DNA from: Endomicrobium sp.
Lineage (GTDB): Bacteria > Elusimicrobiota > Endomicrobiia > Endomicrobiales > Endomicrobiaceae
Assembly (NCBI GenBank): GCA_031262135.1
Contig: JAISIG010000044.1
Coordinates: forward strand, 1-5,166
DNA: 5,166 nt
Reading direction: 5' to 3'
Shown: positions 1-4,658 of the stretch, piece by piece
Numbering within the stretch: the stretch's first letter is position 1
Layout of the letters: the number at the start of each line of letters is the position of its first letter
Translations under genes and position numbers: made by a program
Notes under the pieces: generated by a model
Seen by the model: only the letters and a program-made list of their open reading frames with translations
Databases searched by the model: none
What the model was told of the DNA's origin: nothing

Positions 1-119
1 TTATGGCGTATATTTAGAGATGAAGTTGTTCCTATGGGTTTAGCTTTAACTTTTTTGGGTTGTTTATTTTTTCCTATTATATTAGTTGTAAAAACTAATA
101 AGAATTCTATATCTGCGAA
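1..119. repeat. Terminal direct repeat, left copy (circular overlap)
   Basis: These 119 bases are identical to 5048-5166. They lie inside one open reading frame that stays open across the join, so the repeat is not a biological terminal repeat but the overlap left when a circular molecule is written as a linear contig. 119 is an odd number of the kind used as an assembly k-mer. Removing one copy leaves a circle of about 5,047 bp. A real 119-bp tandem duplication inside the gene is possible but less economical. Confidence 0.95.
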
Positions 120-687
120 AGGTAGATATAGAAGTAGAAGTAGAAGTGTTCATAGGGCAAGGACAAAGATTGTTCGTCATAGTGTAAAAACTCATAGTAA
201 TGGAATTACGAAAAAAAAAGCAAAAAGTGCTCCTTCAGTTCAACCTTTATCTGTTGATGAAGTTACTACTGTAGATCATCCTGAGTCATTGTCTGTTCCT
301 CGTCGTAAAGGTGAACTTTTTGTTCTTAAAGCTAAAAAATATGAGGATAGAAGACCTAAATTTATAGAAATGTTATCTAGTTGTCCTAGTTTTCCTGAAC
401 ATGGTATTGATATGAATGATTTAGAGATTATGAATTATGGTCAATATTTAGCAGATAATAATAGAGTAGTGGATGATCCATTTCAACAAATACATGTTCA
501 TCATAAGGTTCCTTTAAGTAATGGCAAATTTATAAATGTTTTTTTTAGTCCGGAAGATTATTGTCATTGTGTAGATGATGGTGGTATGTATTTACATGTT
601 CTTAGAAGATTTTATTTGGATACATTTCATTATAATTTAACACCGCAAGATTTAACTCGTTTTAATATTCGTATCTTTTATGATTAA
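1..687 (+). CDS. C-terminal part (residues 87-314) of the 314-aa signal-peptide/TM protein split by the window ends
   Basis: This is the 3' part of the gene that starts at 4790. The frame is open from base 1 and ends at TAA 685-687. Numbered on the whole protein, a hydrophobic membrane segment spans about residues 98-116. A very basic stretch follows (about 117-161, with RSRSRS and KKKAK), which fits a cytoplasmic face after a type I membrane crossing. A Ser/Pro-rich linker leads to a compact domain (about 187-314). That domain contains HVHHKVPLSNG at 251-261, Asn265 in INVFF, then SPEDYCHC at 269-276. The order HH...N...(S/T)PE(D/E)x resembles HNH (His-Me finger) nucleases, but a Tyr sits where the last His is expected and the spacing is short. 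It may be a divergent HNH fold or a chance likeness. A long hairpin, probably the terminator, begins 33 bases after the stop. Function unknown. Confidence 0.9.
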   Translation, partial: LWRIFRDEVVPMGLALTFLGCLFFPIILVVKTNKNSISAKGRYRSRSRSVHRARTKIVRHSVKTHSNGITKKKAKSAPSVQPLSVDEVTTVDHPESLSVPRRKGELFVLKAKKYEDRRPKFIEMLSSCPSFPEHGIDMNDLEIMNYGQYLADNNRVVDDPFQQIHVHHKVPLSNGKFINVFFSPEDYCHCVDDGGMYLHVLRRFYLDTFHYNLTPQDLTRFNIRIFYD

Positions 688-719
688 AGCATAGAAGTTG
701 TTACGTGAATAAACTTGAC

Positions 720-762
720 AAAAGAAAAGAACTATTGTAATTTACAATAGTTCTTTTCTTTT
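720..762 (+). terminator. Long perfect hairpin, probable intrinsic terminator of the gene cluster
   Basis: Bases 720-738 pair perfectly with 744-762: 19 bp around a five-base AATTT loop. The stem is mostly A:T but long, and the 3' arm plus the following bases are pyrimidine-rich (a CTCTTTTT run at 762-769). It lies 33 bases after the stop of the 314-aa gene and before the gene-free region, where the end of a circle-wide operon would be expected. It could alternatively be a packaging or lagging-strand-origin hairpin, as found after the last gene in filamentous phage intergenic regions. Confidence 0.65.
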
Positions 763-830
763 CTCTTTTTACTATATTTTCTCTGTTCTTTTCTTAGTTG
801 ATTCAAGGTAATAAAGGGTGAAGCGAAGTT

Positions 831-845
831 GGGGGGGAAGGGGGG
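831..845 (+). other. G7-AA-G6 tract, possible G-quadruplex or priming tract
   Basis: Seven G, two A and six G form the only G-runs of this size in an otherwise low-GC sequence. They lie at the end of a purine-rich stretch beginning about 806. With GGG at 816-818 there are enough G-tracts for a three-tier quadruplex with one long loop. The C/T-rich stretch at 903-909 could pair with the G7 run in a transcript if G:U pairs are allowed. Function unknown; survival in such AT-rich DNA suggests selection. Confidence 0.5.
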
Positions 846-908
846 CTTTTTATGTTTGTAGCCAGATTGTAATCATGTTTTAGTTCGTTTCTTTCTGTTT
901 TCTCCCTC

Positions 909-928
909 CATTCGAATCTTGTCGAATG
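909..928. other. Small hairpin with CTTG in the loop; candidate nick site or protein-binding dyad
   Basis: CATTCGA (909-915) pairs with TCGAATG (922-928) around the six-base loop ATCTTG. CTTG also forms the 5' half of the nick sequence in pC194- and phiX174-type rolling-circle origins (CTTG followed by ATA). Here TCG follows instead, so the match is partial. With no initiator protein in the window, the origin role is inference. A transcription-factor site or RNA structure is equally possible. Confidence 0.35.
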
Positions 929-970
929 TCAAAGAGTCGTGGATAGTACAGTCAAACTATTTATTCCACA

Positions 971-1011
971 TTGTCAGATAAAAACTAATCTGAATAATGT
1001 AAATGTATAAT
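971..1011 (+). promoter_or_regulatory. Sigma70-like promoter with an operator-like dyad
   Basis: TTGTCA at 971-976 differs from the consensus -35 box at one base, and AATAAT at 993-998 differs from the consensus -10 box at one base; the spacer is 16 bases. A perfect TATAAT lies slightly downstream at 1006-1011 but has no good -35 partner. TCAGAT (974-979) and ATCTGA (988-993) form a 6-bp inverted repeat with an 8-base centre that fills the gap between the two boxes, a usual place for a repressor to bind. This is the best candidate for transcription of the gene cluster. AT-rich DNA yields -10-like matches easily, so confidence is moderate. Confidence 0.45.
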
Positions 1012-1196
1012 AAATTTAATATAAATGTCAAGTTTGTTTTCTTTTAGTTATATAGTTTTTTATTGGATTGGTATTTATGTTTTGAATTCTTAATATAATA
1101 TAGCAAGTATATATATTAAGTCTTCAATAAATAGTAGTTAAATGAGGTTAAACTTAAAAGAAAATAATTTAATATATTTTTTATATTGAGGTATTT

Positions 1197-1748
1197 ATGA
1201 GAAAATTTATTGCTATATTATTGGTTTGTTTATTAAATGGTTCTGCTTTTTGTATGAATGCTGTTCGTGTTGTTGGTTTGGAAGAAAACGCTCGGTATTT
1301 GCGAGAAGTATTGGATGATATTTTGGCACAGGGAGCTCCTTGTTGTAGATTTGAGTCAGATGATGAAATTGTGGGCATGAATTATGAAACTGATGAAGAT
1401 GCTATTAGATTAAAAGCGCAGTTAAAAGCACAGCGTGAGGCGTTGTTAGCTTCCAAAATTCTTTCTTTTTATTTAGTAAAAAAATTTATATTTTTGGGAG
1501 TATGTTCTATGTGTTCAGTATTATGGTGTTGGTTTAAGATGAATATATTAAAGAGTCCGTTGTCTATAGTTGTATCTCGTCCATATATTATGTCAAAGTG
1601 TGTATCTGTTGTAGATGTTCCTAAAAATTATAATAATAATAATATGTTTATTTTAGTGCGAAAGTGTAATTATGATAAATTTTTGGGTGAAATGTGGAGA
1701 AGTAAAAATTGTATTATGACTAAATCTTATGGTTGTTTATTATCTTGA
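1197..1748 (+). CDS. Unrecognised 183-aa membrane protein with signal peptide
   Basis: The first gene after the gene-free region. GAGG at 1188-1191, five bases upstream, supports the ATG. Residues 1-19 look like a Sec signal peptide (basic MRK, then a hydrophobic core ending near GSAFC). The mature N-terminal part (about 20-87) is acidic, with CC at 49-50 and a charged helix-like stretch at 66-87. A hydrophobic segment with several Cys spans about 96-113. A 70-residue tail follows, with an Asn run (NYNNNN, 144-149) and further Cys. The predicted order of signal, ectodomain, membrane segment and inner tail matches the products at 1851 and 4790. The frame after the TGA stays open for 31 codons (1749-1841), so the stop could be leaky or recent. 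No family recognised. Confidence 0.82.
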   Translation: MRKFIAILLVCLLNGSAFCMNAVRVVGLEENARYLREVLDDILAQGAPCCRFESDDEIVGMNYETDEDAIRLKAQLKAQREALLASKILSFYLVKKFIFLGVCSMCSVLWCWFKMNILKSPLSIVVSRPYIMSKCVSVVDVPKNYNNNNMFILVRKCNYDKFLGEMWRSKNCIMTKSYGCLLS

Positions 1749-1850
1749 TTAATAGTTGATGTTTTTATGTTGTTAAGGAAAATTGAATTTTTTTTATTTA
1801 GTTTTAATTGTGTAATGTTTAAAATTTTAAATATTGGTTGGTAAAATTAA
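1749..1850 (+). other. Spacer that stays open in the frame of the 183-aa gene
   Basis: This stretch lies between the TGA at 1746-1748 and the ATG at 1851. Read on in the same frame it gives 31 sense codons to TAA 1842-1844, a hydrophobic and basic peptide. T- and G-rich sequence has few stops by chance, so this is weak evidence of a former or readthrough extension. No terminator hairpin is visible. Confidence 0.25.
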
Positions 1851-2231
1851 ATGAAAATGTATAATAAATTTTTAGTTTTTGTAATATCGTTTCTGATGGT
1901 GATTCCAGTATATGCTGTGGATGAAATAATAGAAAGAAAGGTAGAACGTATTTCTGAAAATTTTACTAGTACATTTAATTATCAACATAATTGTAATTTA
2001 TATAATGAAACTTTATTACAAGAAAAAATTGAAAATAATGATATTATTAAATCTGTAGTTGAAAGTTTAAATGTTTCTTGTAAGAAGCAAATTTTTTTTG
2101 ATAATACAGTATTATTCGTAAATTTTTTAATGTTTAGTTATGTTATGGGTTCTATGATTGGTATTGTGTTAATGAGTTTTGGGGTTGGTGCTCTACGAGG
2201 TAGAGTGCCAAATAACAATTTAAATAATTAA
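1851..2231 (+). CDS. Unrecognised 126-aa signal-peptide/TM protein, truncated by a nonsense codon
   Basis: Residues 1-22 form a good signal peptide ending at VYA. The mature ectodomain (23-83) is polar and Asn-rich, with two Cys (48 and 77) that could form a disulfide. A long hydrophobic segment follows (about 84-115). A short basic tail begins RGRVPNNN and stops at TAA 2229-2231. That stop lies in the first copy of an 81-bp duplication; the second copy has CAA (Gln) at the matching place (2310-2312). The shortening therefore looks like a single C-to-T change, and the intact gene probably continued for roughly another 120 codons. No strong ribosome site is visible (GGTTGG at 1836-1841 is the best), so the choice between ATG 1851 and ATG 1857 is open. 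As it stands the product keeps its export signal and anchor but loses most of its cytoplasmic tail. Confidence 0.7.
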   Translation: MKMYNKFLVFVISFLMVIPVYAVDEIIERKVERISENFTSTFNYQHNCNLYNETLLQEKIENNDIIKSVVESLNVSCKKQIFFDNTVLFVNFLMFSYVMGSMIGIVLMSFGVGALRGRVPNNNLNN

Positions 2232-2359
2232 GTTGAGGCTCAGCCACGTGTTAATGAAAGAAAACAGCATCAAGAGCCTTGTAGAGTGCCAAATAACAAT
2301 TTAAATAATCAAGTTGAGGCTCAGCCACGTGTTAATGAAAGAAAACAGCATCAAGAGCC
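2200..2359 (+). repeat. Tandem 79-bp repeat with 81-bp period, in frame
   Basis: 2200-2278 recurs at 2281-2359 with two linker bases (TT) between. The copies differ at one base only: T2229 against C2310. The 81-base period equals 27 codons, so the duplication preserves the frame and repeats a hydrophilic stretch with RVPNNNLNN, VEAQPRV and KQHQEP. The difference makes TAA in copy one and CAA in copy two. Near identity implies a recent duplication. Confidence 0.95.
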
Positions 2360-2614
2360 AGTTAATGTTGATAATAAGAAAAAGAGTGATGAAGATGAGG
2401 AAGAAAAAGTAGGAAGTTTTGATTTGATGTATGAAAAAAAGGTAATAATTAAGATTTTAATTGTGGATATAATGCAGTTAATAATCCTGTAAATAGAGTA
2501 TTGTTTAAGTATAATGGTAATTGTAATATGAAAGATAAAAAATATAAAAGTATTTTTCAATTTAGGGTTTGTCATAATTTTGGTAAACAAAAAAAAGAAG
2601 AAAGAAGTTCATAA
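2232..2614 (+). pseudogene. Detached C-terminal part of the gene at 1851, with a frame break
   Basis: After the TAA at 2229 the same frame continues open to TAA 2490-2492. It encodes the rest of the 27-residue repeats, then an acidic Lys/Glu-rich stretch (KKKSDEDEEEKVG). From about 2459 the coding look moves to another frame (codons starting at 2459, 2462 and so on). That frame runs with gene-like codons (AAT TGT GGA TAT AAT GCA GTT...) to TAA 2612-2614, giving an Asn/Lys-rich end that finishes EERSS. A one-base loss in the T-run at 2455-2458 would explain the shift. A classic A-AAA-AAG slippery heptamer in correct phase also lies at 2435-2441, but slipping there meets TAA at 2450 after four codons. 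No good start or ribosome site exists for independent translation; a GTG at 2286 lacks one. Best read as decay, less likely as recoding or assembly error. Confidence 0.6.
2435..2441 (+). other. A-AAA-AAG slippery heptamer in frame with the gene remnant
   Basis: In the frame of the 1851 gene the codons read GAA AAA AAG, so the heptamer has the phase needed for -1 slippage, as in E. coli dnaX. A downstream coding frame does exist, but in-frame TAA at 2450-2452 blocks immediate continuation. The site may be a chance A-run or a relic of a frameshift signal. Confidence 0.3.
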
Positions 2615-2646
2615 AAAGTGTATATTAGTAATTTGGAGAATATACT

Positions 2647-3018
2647 ATGTGTGTATCTAGATATAAATGGTTAAGTAGTAGTTTTTTATGTTTTTTTAGT
2701 TTGTTATTATTTTATTGTGGTATTTTACATGCTCAATGTACAGAAAATGTAGGCAAAGGTGTTATTGTTAGAAATGAATGTATTAAATCTGGAGGTAAAC
2801 AAGTTATTTGTGGAAATAATATTGTCAAGAATACAATTATTATTAATAGTGGAGTTCAATCTTTTGTTGATGATAATGATATTGGTATTTTTGCTTCTTT
2901 TGATGTGATTAATCGTCCTTTGGTTAAGAATATTAATAGGAATAATAGTTTAATAAATGTGCTTGTTAAAGATAAAGGTAAAGTATTGTTGCCTCAATTT
3001 TATGGATTTAAAAATTGA
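2647..3018 (+). CDS. Unrecognised 123-aa secreted protein
   Basis: GGAG at 2635-2638, eight bases before the ATG, supports this start. Residues 1-29 are a long signal peptide: a short polar and basic N-region, a Ser/Phe/Leu/Cys-rich core, and a likely cut after LHA. The mature part is about 94 residues with three Cys (31, 45, 55) in its first third, then Asn/Val/Ile-rich alternating stretches suggesting beta structure. No second membrane segment is seen, so the product is probably released to the periplasm or exterior. It lies between the decayed 1851 gene and the first of two genes sharing a leader. The duplicated leader begins directly after its TGA. No family recognised. Confidence 0.78.
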   Translation: MCVSRYKWLSSSFLCFFSLLLFYCGILHAQCTENVGKGVIVRNECIKSGGKQVICGNNIVKNTIIINSGVQSFVDDNDIGIFASFDVINRPLVKNINRNNSLINVLVKDKGKVLLPQFYGFKN

Positions 3019-3020
3019 TA

Positions 3021-3169
3021 TAGATGGAAGATTAGAAGAATGTAATAAGTAATAAAAAATGTATTAAGTGTTATTGTGTTTTATTTTAATTAAGAGAGGA
3101 AGATAGTATGAAAAGTAAATTAATTTGTATTTTGAGTTGTTTGATGTTTTTAAATACGTTTTCTTTTGC
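3021..3169 (+). repeat. Leader module, copy 1 (5' UTR, ribosome site, signal peptide)
   Basis: These 149 bases match 3673-3821 without gaps at 144 positions. The unit covers 87 bases of untranslated leader, the AGGA ribosome site and the first 62 coding bases, essentially the whole signal peptide. Similarity ends abruptly at the signal peptidase cut (Ala21). Copy 1 keeps the better ribosome site (GAGGAAG), so it may be closer to the ancestor. Confidence 0.95.
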
Positions 3170-3665
3170 TGTACTTCCTAGATGTAATTTTACTGGCTCA
3201 GCAGTAGTAGCAGATGCTACTCCGAATAAACAAAATCCAGCTGCTCCGGCAAATGTTAGATATCAGACTCATAGGGATGGGGACTGGAATAGAAATATAG
3301 CACCAAATATAGATGTAAAACCTATTTGTAGACGTCATCCTGTAACTGGGCGATATACAGCAATTCCATTACCAGTTACGAATTTTAGACGTCATTATGT
3401 AGAAAGTGTAACAGTTTCTCCAGAACCAACTTTAAATCCTACTGTAGAACAAGAAACACAAACGGATCCAAATCCTACTGTAGAACAAGAAATAAATATA
3501 GAATCAGTGACAAATGAAGAAGAAGAAGAAATAGAAGATTCAGATCTAGAATTCAATCATCGATTATCACTGTGTGATAGAATTGGTAGAGGAATATTTT
3601 GGACAATCTATGCTATGCCTCCTATTGCATCTGTTATGATAATTGTATCAACTATTATAGGATAG
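3108..3665 (+). CDS. Unrecognised 185-aa exported protein: Pro-rich and acidic, with a C-terminal anchor
   Basis: AGGA at 3097-3100, seven bases upstream, supports this ATG. Residues 1-21 are a signal peptide (MKSKLICILS... cut after SFA) almost identical to that of the gene at 3760. The mature protein has a Pro/Ala/Asn-rich region with Arg clusters (about 35-98), two 12-residue repeats holding NPTVEQE (110-116 and 122-128), a strongly acidic stretch (EEEEEIEDSD, 137-146) and a hydrophobic C-terminal segment (about 162-183) ending in Gly. This layout, a flexible stalk outside and an anchor at the very end, is like surface or host-contact proteins, but no family is recognised. More C and CCN/GCN codons occur in 3170-3480 than in neighbouring genes, a possible sign of separate origin for this mature domain. 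Confidence 0.8.
   Translation: MKSKLICILSCLMFLNTFSFAVLPRCNFTGSAVVADATPNKQNPAAPANVRYQTHRDGDWNRNIAPNIDVKPICRRHPVTGRYTAIPLPVTNFRRHYVESVTVSPEPTLNPTVEQETQTDPNPTVEQEINIESVTNEEEEEIEDSDLEFNHRLSLCDRIGRGIFWTIYAMPPIASVMIIVSTIIG
3434..3492 (+). repeat. Two 23-bp direct repeats with 36-bp period inside the Pro-rich gene
   Basis: 3434-3456 recurs exactly at 3470-3492. The period of 36 bases is 12 codons and encodes the repeated NPTVEQE. Such in-frame short repeats allow stalk length to change by slippage or recombination without breaking the gene. Confidence 0.9.
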
Positions 3666-3672
3666 TGTAGTG

Positions 3673-3821
3673 TAGATGGAAGATTAGAAGAATGTAATAA
3701 ATAATAAAAAATGTATTAAGTGTTATTGTGTTTTATTTTAATTAAGAGATGAAGATAGTATGAAAAGTAAATTAATTTATATTTTGAGTTGTTTAATGTT
3801 TTTAAATACGCTTTCTTTTGC
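3673..3821 (+). repeat. Leader module, copy 2, with altered ribosome site
   Basis: Second copy of 3021-3169, offset 652 bases, differing at five positions. One change turns the AGGA core at 3097-3100 into ATGA (T at 3750), weakening the ribosome site of the second gene. Two others change Cys7 to Tyr and Phe18 to Leu in the signal peptide; one coding change is silent and one lies in the UTR. Confidence 0.95.
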
Positions 3822-4239
3822 ATTGTTTTGTGGTAATAGTCAAAGGACTAGAACCCCAAGGCCTGTATGTACAACAGTAGCTCCGTTTTATACTCAGATT
3901 GTACTTAATGTAGATGATACTGATGGTAAATTTAATTATAAACTTAAAGATAAATTTTGGCATGATTTTTTTGTAAGTAATCAAAAAGTTAAAGGTGAAG
4001 AATATTTTAGGGCTATGAAGGAAAAATTGTTTTTTAGATTGACAATTGATAAAGCGGAAGTCCCTGAATATATATTAGGCAATTTTCATTGGTTATGTGC
4101 TTTATATGATCCAGATGCGCGTGCTTATTTAAAGTGTCATGTTTTAAGAAAAAATAGTGATTTAGAGTGTGATTTATGTATTAAGAATTTTTATGATAAT
4201 GAGTATACTGTAATGGGTTTTTTAAGGATGTATTTGTAA
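3760..4239 (+). CDS. Unrecognised 159-aa secreted Cys-containing protein
   Basis: The start is set by the leader shared with the gene at 3108; the ribosome site here is weakened to GATGAAG. Residues 1-21 are the shared signal peptide. The mature part is unrelated to that of the 3108 gene: a short Arg/Thr/Pro stretch, then a mixed alpha/beta-looking domain rich in Phe, Tyr and Trp (FWHDFF at 66-71, FHWLC at 109-113). It has six mature Cys (24, 37, 113, 126, 137, 140), the last pair as CDLC. An even Cys number fits disulfides in an exported protein. No other membrane segment is seen, so it is probably soluble after cleavage. Function unknown. Confidence 0.8.
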   Translation: MKSKLIYILSCLMFLNTLSFALFCGNSQRTRTPRPVCTTVAPFYTQIVLNVDDTDGKFNYKLKDKFWHDFFVSNQKVKGEEYFRAMKEKLFFRLTIDKAEVPEYILGNFHWLCALYDPDARAYLKCHVLRKNSDLECDLCIKNFYDNEYTVMGFLRMYL

Positions 4240-4291
4240 GTGAATGTAGTGTACTTGTTATTTAAAAAAATAATATTGTGGAGTCAAAAAA

Positions 4292-4621
4292 ATGTTGAAA
4301 GTGTATAAAAAAGTATTACTTGTTGTAATGTTGTTGGCGATGATATTTCCAGTTTTTATGCAATTTGCTGATGCCTGTTGTGAAAATCGAAGTAATTGTT
4401 GTAGTTCTGTTATTAATGATGATAGAAATTTTGTAAATGGTTTGAGAAAAACTAGGTGTATGATTATTTGTGAAGATGTTAATGGTAAAAAACGTATTTA
4501 TAGATGTTGTGAGAGTGTTAAATATATAGATAGTAATAATTCTAGTGGTAATAATAATTGTATGAGTAATGTAGTATGTAATGATTGTGATAGTATTTGT
4601 AATTCTTGTTGTAATTGTTAA
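4292..4621 (+). CDS. Secreted 109-aa cysteine-rich protein (15 mature Cys)
   Basis: GGAG at 4280-4283, eight bases upstream, supports the ATG. Residues 1-28 are a clear signal peptide with a long hydrophobic core and a likely cut in ADA|CC. The mature 81 residues hold 15 Cys: CC pairs at 29-30, 36-37, 72-73 and 106-107, plus single Cys at 56, 60, 90, 96, 99, 103 and 109. The rest is Asn/Ser/Asp-rich with a few basic residues. Export plus this Cys density suggests a disulfide-knotted or metal-binding protein. The odd number leaves at least one Cys free or for cross-linking. I recognise no named knottin, metallothionein or lantibiotic pattern. It is followed closely by the 36-aa gene. Confidence 0.78.
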   Translation: MLKVYKKVLLVVMLLAMIFPVFMQFADACCENRSNCCSSVINDDRNFVNGLRKTRCMIICEDVNGKKRIYRCCESVKYIDSNNSSGNNNCMSNVVCNDCDSICNSCCNC

Positions 4622-4658
4622 ATTGTGTTTAATTGGAGTGTATAAAAAGAGTATAAAC

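Larger units (their letters stand above)
688..1196. other. Gene-free structured region; candidate origin and main control region
   Basis: This is the only long stretch on the circle without a supported gene. It holds, in order: a 19-bp hairpin (720-762), a purine tract with G7-AA-G6 (831-845), a 7-bp hairpin with a CTTG-containing loop (909-928), an imperfect hairpin pairing GTGGA 939-943 with TCCAC 965-969, a dyad over a promoter-like site (971-998), a perfect TATAAT (1006-1011), and an AT-rich 9-bp dyad (1089-1097 with 1112-1120). Its composition differs from the genes: 901-960 has 14 C and 11 G, whereas coding stretches have almost no C. The length and run of hairpins recall the intergenic region of filamentous phages, but that is an analogy, not homology. 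Confidence 0.6.

Noticed and set aside
493..501. His-Val-His (residues 251-253) as the HUH motif of a rolling-circle Rep
   Set aside because: No FTLT-like first motif precedes it and no clear YxxK tyrosine motif follows. The protein also has a signal peptide and membrane segment, which Rep proteins lack. The HNH-like reading fits the following residues better.
715..743. Perfect TTGACA at 715-720 as a promoter
   Set aside because: The -10 place (738-743, TAATTT) matches poorly and lies in the 19-bp hairpin, so a transcript would start inside or right after the terminator.
831..925. tRNA gene suggested by TTCGAAT at 911-917
   Set aside because: The bases around it do not form a T-arm or acceptor stem. 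They pair instead as the 909-928 hairpin.
1181..1378. Minus-strand 65-aa open frame
   Set aside because: Antisense shadow of the 183-aa gene, without a ribosome site or plausible protein composition.
2229..2452. Alternative genetic code with TAA as Gln
   Set aside because: Several other genes end at TAA at sensible places just before the next ribosome site, and reading through would break the gene order. Only two TAA codons in one damaged gene ask for it.
2286..2492. Independent small gene from GTG 2286
   Set aside because: No Shine-Dalgarno site, and the first residues are simply the repeated tail of the 1851 gene. It is a remnant.
2351..2590. Minus-strand 79-aa open frame
   Set aside because: Low-complexity Ile/Thr/Ser-rich shadow of the remnant on the + strand.
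1746..3018. TGA as Trp (mycoplasma-like code)
   Set aside because: TGG is used for Trp throughout and no TGA occurs inside any gene. The TGA at 3016-3018 lies directly before the duplicated untranslated leader, as a true stop should.
4581..4658. Upstream start giving a 62-aa version of the 36-aa peptide
   Set aside because: It would overlap the Cys-rich gene by 41 bases, has no ribosome site, and the added Ile/Val run is an out-of-frame reading of that gene's Asn/Cys codons.
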